DNA of 23,769 nucleotides from Candidatus Limivicinus faecipullorum (GCA_018711755.1 DVHY01000118.1:1-23769); one strand, 5' to 3'; shown: positions 1-6,786, counted from the stretch's first letter. Program-made: numbers and translations. The notes: generated by a model not told the origin, from the sequence alone.

Positions 1-22
1 TAAAGCTTGCAAAAAGTTGTGA

Positions 23-55
23 AAACGCCGCAAAATCGCAGATTTTGCGGCGTTT
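23..55 (-). terminator. Intrinsic terminator of the tRNA-Ala transcript
   Basis: A perfect 15-bp inverted repeat (23-37 with 41-55, loop GCA) lies directly at the 3' end of the minus-strand tRNA. On the minus strand the stem is followed by TTTTC and then a second T-rich stretch. The stem reaches the last base of the encoded CCA, so tRNA 3' maturation must cut at the hairpin base. Confidence 0.8.
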
Positions 56-130
56 GGTGGACTCGAAGGGATTCGAACCCTCGACCCCCACAATGCGAAT
101 GTGGTGCGCTCCCAACTGCGCTACGAGCCC
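55..130 (-). tRNA. tRNA-Ala, anticodon CGC, CCA encoded
   Basis: The minus strand folds into a full 76-nt cloverleaf. The acceptor stem is GGGCTCG with CGAGTCC and contains the G3-U70 wobble that is the alanine identity element. The D arm is GCGC/GCGC, the anticodon stem CCACA/TGTGG carries loop TTCGCAT with anticodon CGC (reads GCG), and the T arm is GAGGG-TTCGAAT-CCCTT. Discriminator A and CCA are encoded. It follows a roughly 250-nt leader holding two extra copies of its own first 21 bases. A minus-strand promoter is visible at 389-416. Confidence 0.96.
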
Positions 131-295
131 AAGTATTGAATTAAAGGGGCATATAACCGAACCGCTTGCTCTCCCAACTGCGCTACGAGCCCAAATATTG
201 AATTAAAGGGGCATATAACCGAACCGCTTGCTCTCCCAACTGCGCTACGAGCCCAAGTATTGAATTAAAGGGGCTTATAAGCGAACCGCTTGCTT
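110..295. repeat. Three tandem 62-bp repeats overlapping the tRNA 5' end
   Basis: Units lie at 110-171, 172-233 and 234-295. Units 1 and 2 differ at one position and unit 3 differs from unit 2 at four, so the duplication is recent or actively homogenised. Each unit carries, on the minus strand, the first 21 nt of tRNA-Ala (5' acceptor strand and most of the D arm) followed by a 41-bp flank. Only the unit nearest the tRNA continues into a full cloverleaf. The other two are truncated 5' tRNA fragments inside the tRNA leader. Confidence 0.95.
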
Positions 296-388
296 TGCCG
301 GCCGAGTCACAGGCCCGGGAAGCGGATTGGCGGAGAAACGGACCGAAGCGCCATAAAGGGCTTCCTGCTCACGCTCCATGACTTGTTC

Positions 389-416
389 ATTATATCACAG
401 TTTGCCTTTTTGTAAA
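389..416 (-). promoter_or_regulatory. Sigma-A-type promoter reading toward tRNA-Ala
   Basis: On the minus strand there is TTTACA (411-416), a 16-bp spacer and TATAAT (389-394) with an upstream TG (extended -10). Predicted start is near 382. It is divergent from the SRP RNA promoter 15 bp away. A 34-codon ORF (275-379, minus) begins about 3 nt after the predicted start without a Shine-Dalgarno site. No function is assigned to it. Confidence 0.7.
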
Positions 417-430
417 GAGAAAAAATGGGA

Positions 431-459
431 TTGATTAAATCAAAAAATTGTAGTAGAAT
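431..459 (+). promoter_or_regulatory. Sigma-A-type promoter of the SRP RNA
   Basis: TTGATT (431-436), 17-bp spacer, TAGAAT (454-459). The expected start near 466 coincides with the first base of the long terminal helix of the SRP RNA, which independently supports this promoter. Confidence 0.8.
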
Positions 460-465
460 AACAGC

Positions 466-771
466 GTGACTTTTGACAAGGCTGCACTAGTTGGGGAGCC
501 AGCGGTGCCCTGTAACCTGCAATCCGCTATAGCAGGGATGAATTCCCTGGTGAGGACCTGCGCTGTACCGTCTGACTCCGGTAAGCAGTAATGACGATTC
601 GGTCTTGCGCAACGGGAACCCGTGAACCATGTCAGGCGGGGAACCGAGCAGCATTAAGCGGTGCTTTCCGTGTGCCGCAAGGATACCGGATCCGAGCCGG
701 CTGCCGGCGTAACGGGTATAGAGTAGCGTTCGATTCAGGGTGTGCAGTCTTGTCAAGGGTCACATTTTTTT
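466..771 (+). ncRNA. ffs: Signal recognition particle RNA, large Firmicutes type
   Basis: This is the RNA scaffold of the signal recognition particle, which binds Ffh and targets membrane and secreted proteins. The Alu-domain half (about 490-550, with GGTGCCCTGTA and GCAATCCGCT) and the S-domain apex (GTCAGG at 631-636, GGAA tetraloop at 640-643, AGCAGC at 647-652) closely match my memory of the roughly 270-nt Bacillus scRNA. Bases 466-487 pair without bulges with 742-763 (22 bp, three G-U pairs), and T7 follows at 765-771, so the closing helix can also act as the terminator. The mature ends are probably inside this precursor. The position directly upstream of dnaX is the same as in Bacillus. 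Confidence 0.97.
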
Positions 772-798
772 AACTGCCGGCCGGAACGGAGGTGCGTT

Positions 799-2499
799 AT
801 GTACCAGGCATTGTATCGAAAGTGGAGGCCCCAGACTTTTGATGAGGTCGTGGGCCAAAAGCATATAACGGAAACATTGAAGAACCAGGTGAAGACCGGG
901 AGATTATCCCATGCCTATATATTCATAGGCACCCGGGGAACGGGCAAGACCACCTGCGCCCGCATCCTGGCCAAGGCCGTCAACTGTGAAAACCCGGTGG
1001 ACGGCAACCCCTGCGGCAAGTGTCCCGCCTGCCGGGGGATAGCTGAGGGCTCGGTGATGGACGTGGTGGAGCTGGACGCCGCCTCCAACAACGGCGTGGA
1101 GAATGTACGGGCACTCAGGGAAGAGGCGATCTTTTCCCCAACTACGGTGAAGAAGCGGGTGTACATCATCGACGAGGTACACATGCTGTCCACCTCCGCC
1201 TTCAACGCCCTTCTGAAAATATTGGAGGAGCCGCCGGAGCATCTCATGTTCATCCTGGCCACTACGGAGCTGCAGAAGGTCCCGGCCACCATTCTGTCCC
1301 GCTGCCAGCGCCACAGTTTCCGGCGGATAGACACTCCGGAAATAGCGGAGTACCTGGAGTATATCGCAAAGCAGGAGCGGCTGAAGCTCAGACCCGAGGC
1401 GGCGGAGCTGATAGCCCGCCTGGCGGAGGGGGGCGTCCGGGACGCCCTGAGCCTGCTGGACCAGTGCTCGGCCAGAGAAGAGATAGACGTGGATGCGGTA
1501 TATTCGGCAATGGGCCTTGCAGGCAACCGGCGCATAGCCCAGCTGCTGGAGCTGATATTGGACCGGAATACCCAGAGCGCCCTCAAGAGCTTTGAGGCCC
1601 TGTGGATGGACGGGAAAGACCCGGCCACTCTTTTGGGGGAACTGGCGGGCCTGCTGCGGGACTCCCTGATGTTTCGGGTGGCCCCCAAGGGGGCATTGGA
1701 GCTGGTGTCCGGCAGCTATGACGGGGATACCTTGAAGGGCTTTGCAAAGCGTCTTACAACGGAGGAACTGCTGTCGGCGCTGGACACCTTGCAGAGGGCC
1801 CAGGCCGCGATGAAGGACGTGAAGAACCCCAGGCTCTCGGCTGAACTGTGCATCGTCTCCCTGTGCGAGAGTCCGGCGGGGGAGAGCCTTGGCGAGCTCC
1901 GGGCCAGGATATCCCGGCTGGAAGAGCAGCTGAGCCGGGGCGTGATACCGGCCCCGGCGCCTGGGGGAGAAAGGGCGGAGCCGGAGGAAGAACTCCGGCG
2001 GCCTTCCCGGCCCCCTGAGGACTATTACGAGGATATGGAGCCGCCCCGGCCGCGGCAAGAGGAGGACGAGCCGGAAGATGAGCTGGACCCCCTGGCCTTC
2101 CAGGAGGAGCAGCCGGAGGACAGCTTCCTGCAGCGGAGCCGGGAGCGTCCGCCTGAGCCTGTCCCGGAGGCGGGAGAGCGGCCCGGCATCCGGGAGCTCT
2201 GGCCGGCAGTGTGTGAAAAGGCTGCGCCGGAGCTGCCCATGGACCTGCGCATGCACCTGAAAGACAGCGCCGCTGTGGAAGCGGTGCTGGACGGAGGGGT
2301 GCTGAAGCTGATGGTAAAGGCGGGCTTCATTTACGGGCGCTTCAACAGACCCGATGTAATAGCCAAGCTCTCTGCGGCGGCCGAGGCCGTCAGCGGCAGG
2401 GAGATGCGGGTGCTTATCTGCGAAAAGCAGGAGCAGCAGCCCCGGCAGAAGCGGGAGCTGGAGGAACTGAAGGCTTTCAAAGAGGTCAGGTTCATATAA
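799..2499 (+). CDS. dnaX: DNA polymerase III subunit gamma/tau
   Basis: This 566-residue clamp-loader ATPase loads the beta clamp and ties the replisome together. The start at 799 is preceded by GGAGGT at 788-793 and gives the family-typical N-terminus MYQALYRKWRP. Seen in order: Walker A GTRGTGKT (residues 44-51), zinc cysteines C63, C72, C75 and C78, Walker B IIDEVH (about 123-128) and the sensor SRC (167-169). A proline- and acid-rich linker covers about 380-480, and a conserved tau-like tail runs to 566. No A-rich slippery heptamer for programmed frameshifting is visible, so a tau-only product is likely. It starts 27 bp after the SRP RNA T-run with no clear promoter of its own, so read-through probably drives it. 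ebfC follows after 39 bp. Confidence 0.97.
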   Translation: MYQALYRKWRPQTFDEVVGQKHITETLKNQVKTGRLSHAYIFIGTRGTGKTTCARILAKAVNCENPVDGNPCGKCPACRGIAEGSVMDVVELDAASNNGVENVRALREEAIFSPTTVKKRVYIIDEVHMLSTSAFNALLKILEEPPEHLMFILATTELQKVPATILSRCQRHSFRRIDTPEIAEYLEYIAKQERLKLRPEAAELIARLAEGGVRDALSLLDQCSAREEIDVDAVYSAMGLAGNRRIAQLLELILDRNTQSALKSFEALWMDGKDPATLLGELAGLLRDSLMFRVAPKGALELVSGSYDGDTLKGFAKRLTTEELLSALDTLQRAQAAMKDVKNPRLSAELCIVSLCESPAGESLGELRARISRLEEQLSRGVIPAPAPGGERAEPEEELRRPSRPPEDYYEDMEPPRPRQEEDEPEDELDPLAFQEEQPEDSFLQRSRERPPEPVPEAGERPGIRELWPAVCEKAAPELPMDLRMHLKDSAAVEAVLDGGVLKLMVKAGFIYGRFNRPDVIAKLSAAAEAVSGREMRVLICEKQEQQPRQKRELEELKAFKEVRFI

Positions 2500-2538
2500 A
2501 AAATATCAGACTAAACTATCGATTTGGAGGAATATAAC

Positions 2539-2889
2539 ATGGCAAAAGGCGGATTTCGCGGCGGCTTCCCCGGCGGAGGCAACCAGATGCAGATGATGAG
2601 ACAGGCCCAGAAGATGCAGCAGGACTTTATGAAGATGCAGCAGGAGCTGGAGAGCACCCGCTTCGAGTTCAGCTCCGGGGGCGGAGCGGTGAAGGCCACC
2701 ATCGTAGGCACCCACCAGCTGGAGAGCATCACCATCGACCCGGAGGTGGTAGACCCTGAGGATGTGGAAATGCTCCAGGACCTGGTGCTGGCCGCCGTGA
2801 ACGGGGTGCTGAAGGTGGCGGACGAAGAGACCAGCAAGGCCATGAGCAAGCTCCAGGGCGGCCTGGGCGGCTTGGGCGGACTGTTCTGA
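2539..2889 (+). CDS. ebfC: YbaB/EbfC family nucleoid-associated DNA-binding protein
   Basis: A small 116-residue protein of the YbaB/EbfC (Bacillus YaaK) family, whose dimers bind DNA and associate with the nucleoid. The start at 2539 is chosen from GGAGG at 2526-2530; an in-frame upstream start at 2524 lacks a site. Visible features are a glycine-rich N-terminus, a Met/Gln-rich helix with repeated MQ and KMQQ, the core strand region around ITIDPEVVDPEDVEML, and a glycine-rich C-terminus ending GGLGGLF. The order dnaX-ebfC is standard in Firmicutes, but the usual next gene, recR, is absent here. Confidence 0.95.
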   Translation: MAKGGFRGGFPGGGNQMQMMRQAQKMQQDFMKMQQELESTRFEFSSGGGAVKATIVGTHQLESITIDPEVVDPEDVEMLQDLVLAAVNGVLKVADEETSKAMSKLQGGLGGLGGLF

Positions 2890-2895
2890 TTGCCT

Positions 2896-4590
2896 ATGAA
2901 AACACCCTGGACCGATAAGGTAGATATCAACAATCCCCTGCCGGAGTATCCCAGGCCCCAGATGGCCCGGGCCGACTGGATGAGCATGAACGGCCCTTGG
3001 GACTACGCCATAACTGAGAGCTCCCGCCAGCCCGCAAGCTATGAGGGCACGATAATCGTGCCTTTCTCGCCGGAGGCGGAGCTGTCCGGCGTAGACCGCA
3101 GCCTGAAGAGCGGGGAATATCTCTGGTATCACCGGCAGTTCGTCATACCCGGACAGTTCAGCGGCAAGAGCCTGCTGCTCCATTTCGGGGCGGTGGATCA
3201 GTGCGCCACGGTGTGGGTGAACGACAGGCAGGCCGGCAGCCACCAGGGGGGATATTTGCCCTTTGAGCTGGATATAACGGAGTATATTGAAAACGGCATA
3301 GCCGACATCGTGGTGCGCGTCACCGACGACACGGAGAAGAGCGGCATGAGCCGGGGCAAGCAGCGCAGCCGCCTGGGCGGCATCTGGTATACGCCCCAAA
3401 GCGGCATATGGCAGAGCGTGTGGATGGAGGCCGTGCCGGAGTCCTACGTCAAGGATCTGCTGATTATCCCGGATTTCGACGGCGGCTGTGTGGAGATCTC
3501 TGCGGAGATTGTGGGAGAGGAACTGGCTTTTGCCCATTTTAATGGCCAGAGCTATATGCTTCCGGCGGTCATCCCCGTGCCGGACTTTGAGGCCTGGTGC
3601 CCGGAAAACCCAAAGCTCTACGGCTTTACCGTCAGCTGTGGGGAAGACCTGGTGCAGAGCTATTTTGCCATGCGCAAGTTCTCCGTGGAGAAGGACGGCA
3701 AGGGCGTTCCCCGGCTGTTTTTAAATAACAGGCCCTACTTCCACAACGGGGTGCTGGACCAGGGCTACTGGCCCGACGGACTGTATACCGCTCCCACCGA
3801 TGAGGCCATGATCTACGACATCAGCACCGCCAAGGCCATGGGCTTCAATATGCTGAGAAAGCATATCAAGGTGGAGCCCCTGCGCTGGTATTACCACTGT
3901 GACCGCTACGGCATGCTGGTGTGGCAGGATATGCCCTGCGGCGGAGGGAGGTACAATCCCCTCATAGTCTCCCTGCCCCTCATCACCAACATCCACCTGC
4001 CGGACTCTCTCCACGGCCTCTTCGGCCGGGGGGACAGCCAGGGCAGAGCCCAGTTCAAGGCCGAGCTGGGAGCCATGGTGAACCACCTGATAAACTGCCC
4101 ATGCATAGCCATGTGGGTCATATTCAACGAGGGCTGGGGCCAGTTCGACGCAGCAAAGATGCACGACTATGTCCGTTCCATCGACCCCAGCCGCACTATT
4201 GACCACGCCTCCGGCTGGCATGACCAGGGTGTGGGCAAGGTAGTCAGCCGCCATGTGTACTTCCGCCAGTACTACTTCAAGGCGGACAAGAAGGGCCGGG
4301 CGGTGCTGCTCAGCGAGTTCGGAGGCTATAACCACCATGTCTCCGGCCACTGTTTCAACAACAAGAACTTCGGCTATAAGAGCTTTGAGTCTCCCGCCCA
4401 GCTGGAGATTGCCATTGAGGAGCTGTACCAAAAGCAGATAGGCCCCGCCAAGATGGAGGGCCTGGCCGCCGCCGTGTATACTCAGCTCAGCGACGTGGAG
4501 GATGAACTTAACGGAGTTCTGACATATGACCGCAAGGTGGAGAAAATATCTCCAGAACTTATGCGGAAAGCCATATATGTGGGGGACTGA
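2896..4590 (+). CDS. Glycoside hydrolase family 2 protein, cytoplasmic
   Basis: A 564-residue GH2 enzyme of the beta-galactosidase/beta-glucuronidase group that hydrolyses a beta-linked sugar; the substrate cannot be read from sequence. Domains: jelly-roll sugar-binding region (about 20-185, with WYHRQF and the GxVDQ-type core), a shortened Ig-like domain (about 190-260), and a TIM barrel (about 260-564). The acid/base is E412 in IFNEGWGQ and the probable nucleophile is E474 in LLSEFGGY. It lacks a signal peptide. The ATG at 2896 lies 6 bp after the ebfC stop with no good Shine-Dalgarno site (a TTG at 2890 is an alternative), so translation is probably coupled to ebfC. A sugar hydrolase here is unusual for this locus. 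Confidence 0.9.
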   Translation: MKTPWTDKVDINNPLPEYPRPQMARADWMSMNGPWDYAITESSRQPASYEGTIIVPFSPEAELSGVDRSLKSGEYLWYHRQFVIPGQFSGKSLLLHFGAVDQCATVWVNDRQAGSHQGGYLPFELDITEYIENGIADIVVRVTDDTEKSGMSRGKQRSRLGGIWYTPQSGIWQSVWMEAVPESYVKDLLIIPDFDGGCVEISAEIVGEELAFAHFNGQSYMLPAVIPVPDFEAWCPENPKLYGFTVSCGEDLVQSYFAMRKFSVEKDGKGVPRLFLNNRPYFHNGVLDQGYWPDGLYTAPTDEAMIYDISTAKAMGFNMLRKHIKVEPLRWYYHCDRYGMLVWQDMPCGGGRYNPLIVSLPLITNIHLPDSLHGLFGRGDSQGRAQFKAELGAMVNHLINCPCIAMWVIFNEGWGQFDAAKMHDYVRSIDPSRTIDHASGWHDQGVGKVVSRHVYFRQYYFKADKKGRAVLLSEFGGYNHHVSGHCFNNKNFGYKSFESPAQLEIAIEELYQKQIGPAKMEGLAAAVYTQLSDVEDELNGVLTYDRKVEKISPELMRKAIYVGD

Positions 4591-4598
4591 TTAAATGT

Positions 4599-4620
4599 CG
4601 GCGGGACAAAAGTCCCGCCG
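4599..4620 (+). terminator. Perfect hairpin between GH2 and radical SAM genes
   Basis: A 9-bp perfect GC-rich stem (4599-4607 with 4612-4620, loop AAAA) is followed by AAACTTTT rather than a clean T-run. It may be a weak terminator, an attenuator or an mRNA processing or stability element that lowers expression of the downstream gene relative to GH2. Confidence 0.5.
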
Positions 4621-4637
4621 AAACTTTTGGAGCTGAC

Positions 4638-5471
4638 ATGAAGCTGAAGAAAGCCTATTTGGAGATAACCAATATATGCAACCTGTCCTGTTCCTTCTGC
4701 CCCGGTACAAAGAGGAAGAAGGGCTTTATGAGCCCCGAGGATTTCGGATTCCTGGCGGGACGCCTGCGGCCCTATACGGAGTATCTATATCTCCATCTGA
4801 TGGGGGAGCCTCTGCTCCACCCGAAGCTGGAGGAGATACTGGAGCGGGGAGGGGAGCTGGGGTTCAAAATAATAATCACCACCAACGGGACCCTGCTGCC
4901 GAGGCGGGGAGAACTGCTGCTCTCCACCCCGGCAGTATACAAGGTGAATATCTCCCTCCAGTCCTTTGAGGCGAATCCCGCCGGGGAGCTGGAAAACTAT
5001 GTCTCCTCCTGCGCCGCTTTTGCAAAGGCCGCGGGAGAGGCGGGGAAACTCTGCGTGCTGCGGCTGTGGAATCAGGGGGGACTGGAGAGCCTGAACGGGG
5101 AGATAGAGTCTTTGCTGCCGGGGAGCTTTCCGAAGCCCTGGACGGAGAGCCGGGGCAGCCTGCGCCTGGCGGACAGGGTATATCTGGAGCCGGGTGAGCG
5201 TTTCGACTGGCCGGACATGGAGGCCCGGGACCGGGGGGAGAGCTGCTTTTGCTATGGGCTGAGGGACCAGGTGGGCGTGCTGTGGGACGGCACGGTGGTG
5301 CCCTGCTGCCTGGACCACCAGGGAGACATCCCCCTGGGCAATCTCTTCCGTCAGGAACTGCCTGAAATTATGTCAACCGAAAGAGCCCGAAATATTTACT
5401 CCGGCTTTTCTCAAAGACGGGCTGTGGAGCCCCTGTGCCGCCGCTGCGGCTATGCGAGAAGATTTACATAA
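4638..5471 (+). CDS. Radical SAM protein with SPASM-type C-terminal cysteines
   Basis: A 277-residue radical S-adenosylmethionine enzyme. The [4Fe-4S] motif CxxxCxxC is at C14, C18 and C21, followed by LHLMGEPLLHP and ITTNGTLL, which correspond to the GE motif and a following barrel strand of the family. The C-terminus carries C203, C205, C223, C224, C267 and C270 in a SPASM-like arrangement (CFC...PCC...CRRC) that would bind an auxiliary cluster. Proteins of this type modify peptides or proteins, or mature enzymes such as sulfatases; the substrate is unknown. GGAG at 4628-4631 supports the start. No precursor peptide gene is evident beside it. The stop lies inside the first unit of the 14-bp repeat array. 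Confidence 0.85.
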   Translation: MKLKKAYLEITNICNLSCSFCPGTKRKKGFMSPEDFGFLAGRLRPYTEYLYLHLMGEPLLHPKLEEILERGGELGFKIIITTNGTLLPRRGELLLSTPAVYKVNISLQSFEANPAGELENYVSSCAAFAKAAGEAGKLCVLRLWNQGGLESLNGEIESLLPGSFPKPWTESRGSLRLADRVYLEPGERFDWPDMEARDRGESCFCYGLRDQVGVLWDGTVVPCCLDHQGDIPLGNLFRQELPEIMSTERARNIYSGFSQRRAVEPLCRRCGYARRFT

Positions 5472-5570
5472 TTTTATTTACGTAATATCATTTAAGTAAT
5501 TTATACTACATAATACCATTTACATAATGTTATTTAAATAATTTGATTGACATAATCTAATTTACATAAC
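5462..5570. repeat. Eight AT-rich units with a strict 14-bp period
   Basis: Eleven-bp cores begin at 5462, 5476, 5490, 5504, 5518, 5532, 5546 and 5560, each 14 bp apart. The consensus is ATTTACATAAT with a freely varying 3-bp spacer (TTT, ATC, TTA, ACC, GTT, TTG, CTA). Variants include ATTTACGTAAT and ATTTAAATAAT; unit 4 (TACTACATAAT) is the most divergent. The core is partly dyad-symmetric. The block is very AT-rich on a GC-rich background. Conserved cores with variable spacers at constant phase look like arrayed protein-binding sites rather than simple slippage. Confidence 0.92.
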
Positions 5571-5588
5571 TAAAAGCGGCCTAAGCTG

Positions 5589-5626
5589 AGGCCCCGGACA
5601 TCTTGTCCGGGGCCTTATTTTTATTT
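5589..5626 (+). terminator. Intrinsic terminator of the dnaX to radical SAM block
   Basis: A 12-bp perfect stem (5589-5600 with 5604-5615, loop TCT) is followed by TATTTTTATTT. This is a strong plus-strand terminator placed after the 14-bp repeat array. Confidence 0.93.
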
Positions 5627-5689
5627 ATGAGGCTCATCTGAGCAGCCCATTTGCAGGAGGCTTTAGTTTGCACCCCGCACATTTTCGCC

Positions 5690-5860
5690 ACACTGACACC
5701 TCCGCTCCCTCAGCCGTCTCCGCCCTCGGGCGCCTCCGCCTCTTGTGCGTCTCTGCCACCACAGGCACCTCCGCTCCCTCAGTCGTCTCCGCCCTCGGGC
5801 GCCTCTACCCTCGGGCGCCTCCGCCCCACGGATATCTCCGCCCCCCTCGGGTGTCTGCAG
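5690..5860. repeat. C/T-rich degenerate direct repeats, period 69 bp
   Basis: A roughly 42-bp segment at 5697-5738 recurs nearly identically at 5766-5807 (period 69 bp), and the sub-motif CCCTCGGGCGCCTC recurs again near 5809. The plus strand is markedly pyrimidine-rich. The 5629-5919 interval holds no recognised gene. An AGGAGG at 5655-5660 precedes a TTG at 5668 in a frame that encodes 23-residue repeats, but that frame runs on antisense through nagB, so coding is not accepted. Confidence 0.75.
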
Positions 5861-5919
5861 ATCAAAGGCCGATGCAGGGCGGCACAAGGGAGGAAAGGGA
5901 GGCGTGGGAGATGAATGAG

Positions 5920-5954
5920 CAGCGGCGAAAGCCCGAAAAGAGCTTTCGCCGCTG
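5920..5954 (-). terminator. Hairpin downstream of nagB
   Basis: A 13-bp perfect stem (5920-5932 with 5942-5954, 9-nt loop) lies 25 bp beyond the nagB stop. There is no strong T-run on the minus strand after it, so it may be a weak terminator or a 3' stabilising structure. Confidence 0.55.
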
Positions 5955-5979
5955 TAAAGGCTATGTATTTTTTCGGACC

Positions 5980-6714
5980 TCAGGCTTTGTAGCCTATGGC
6001 GTCGGCCAGCTCCTTGGTGAGGATGACGGTGGCGTCATGGTGCAGCTTCATGAGGGTGGCGGGGCAGGCGCAGGTCACATCGTCGCTCATGAGCAGCAGG
6101 CGGGCGGCCTCTTCCTTGTTTGCTCCGGCGAGGATCATCAGCAGGCGCTTGGCCATCATTATCTCGCCTATGCCCATGGTGACGGCGTAGCGGGGCACCT
6201 CGTCCTTGCTGGCGAAGAAGCGGGCGTTGGCGTTGATGGTGCTCTCGTCCAGAGTCTCCTTGTGGGCGCTCCAATAGAGGCTGGTGCCGGGCTCGTTGAA
6301 GGCCAGGTGACCGTCGGCGCCCACGCCCAGGACCTGCAGCTCCACTTCGCTCTTGGCGATAACGGCGCGGAACTCGGCGATGTTGGCGTCGATGTCGCCG
6401 GTGCCCTTGGCCACATAGGTGTTGGCCTTGTCGATGTTTATGTGGTCGAAGAGGTTGCTGTCCATGAAGTAGCGGTAGCTCTGCTCATGGCTGGGCTCCA
6501 GGCCGATGTACTCGTCCAGGTTCACGGTGCTGACCTTGCTGAAGTCCAGTCCCTCTTCCCGGCAGCGGCGGGAGAGCTCCTTATACATACCCACGGGGCT
6601 GGAGCCGGTGGCCAGGCCCAGGCAGCAGTCGGGCTTTTCCCGCACGATTTTTTCGATAATATCTGCGCCGGCGGCGCACTGACTCTCGTAGTTATCGCAG
6701 ACGATGACTTTCAT
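5980..6714 (-). CDS. nagB: Glucosamine-6-phosphate deaminase
   Basis: A 244-residue cytoplasmic enzyme that converts glucosamine 6-phosphate to fructose 6-phosphate and ammonia, feeding amino sugars into glycolysis. Seen: the phosphate-binding LGLATGSSPVG near the N-terminus, the catalytic base D67 in NLDEYIGL, and the D134-x-H136-x4-E141 cluster in ADGHLAFNEPG. These match D72, D141, H143 and E148 of the E. coli enzyme. The length fits the shorter Gram-positive type that lacks the E. coli C-terminal extension. The ATG at 6714 has GGAGG at 6723-6727 and a near-consensus promoter at 6758-6786. It stands alone, without nagA beside it. Confidence 0.96.
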   Translation of the reverse strand: MKVIVCDNYESQCAAGADIIEKIVREKPDCCLGLATGSSPVGMYKELSRRCREEGLDFSKVSTVNLDEYIGLEPSHEQSYRYFMDSNLFDHINIDKANTYVAKGTGDIDANIAEFRAVIAKSEVELQVLGVGADGHLAFNEPGTSLYWSAHKETLDESTINANARFFASKDEVPRYAVTMGIGEIMMAKRLLMILAGANKEEAARLLLMSDDVTCACPATLMKLHHDATVILTKELADAIGYKA

Positions 6715-6757
6715 AAAAATGGCCTCCAAGAAATATTTTTGAATATCGGATGTATTA

Positions 6758-6786
6758 AGTATATAATGCCTTGAATTTTTCGTCAA
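6758..6786 (-). promoter_or_regulatory. Sigma-A-type promoter of nagB
   Basis: Read on the minus strand: TTGACG (6781-6786), exactly 17 bp, TATACT (6758-6763). Predicted start is near 6751, giving a short leader that contains the nagB ribosome-binding site. Confidence 0.85.

Noticed and set aside
172..295. Second and third tRNA genes in the 62-bp repeats.
   Set aside because: Only about 21 nt of the 5' end are present; anticodon and T arms are missing and the flank does not complete a cloverleaf.
799..2499. Programmed frameshift in dnaX producing a separate gamma form.
   Set aside because: No A-rich slippery heptamer is visible in the gene. A tau-only product is the simpler reading.
4595..4636. 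A 13-codon ORF (begins MSAGQ) ending 1 nt before the radical SAM start, as a leader or precursor peptide.
   Set aside because: It spans the perfect hairpin and its sequence is largely dictated by the stem. There is no leader-core character, so it is probably chance.
5462..5570. CRISPR array.
   Set aside because: Repeat cores of 11 bp with 3-bp spacers are far too short, and no cas genes are present.
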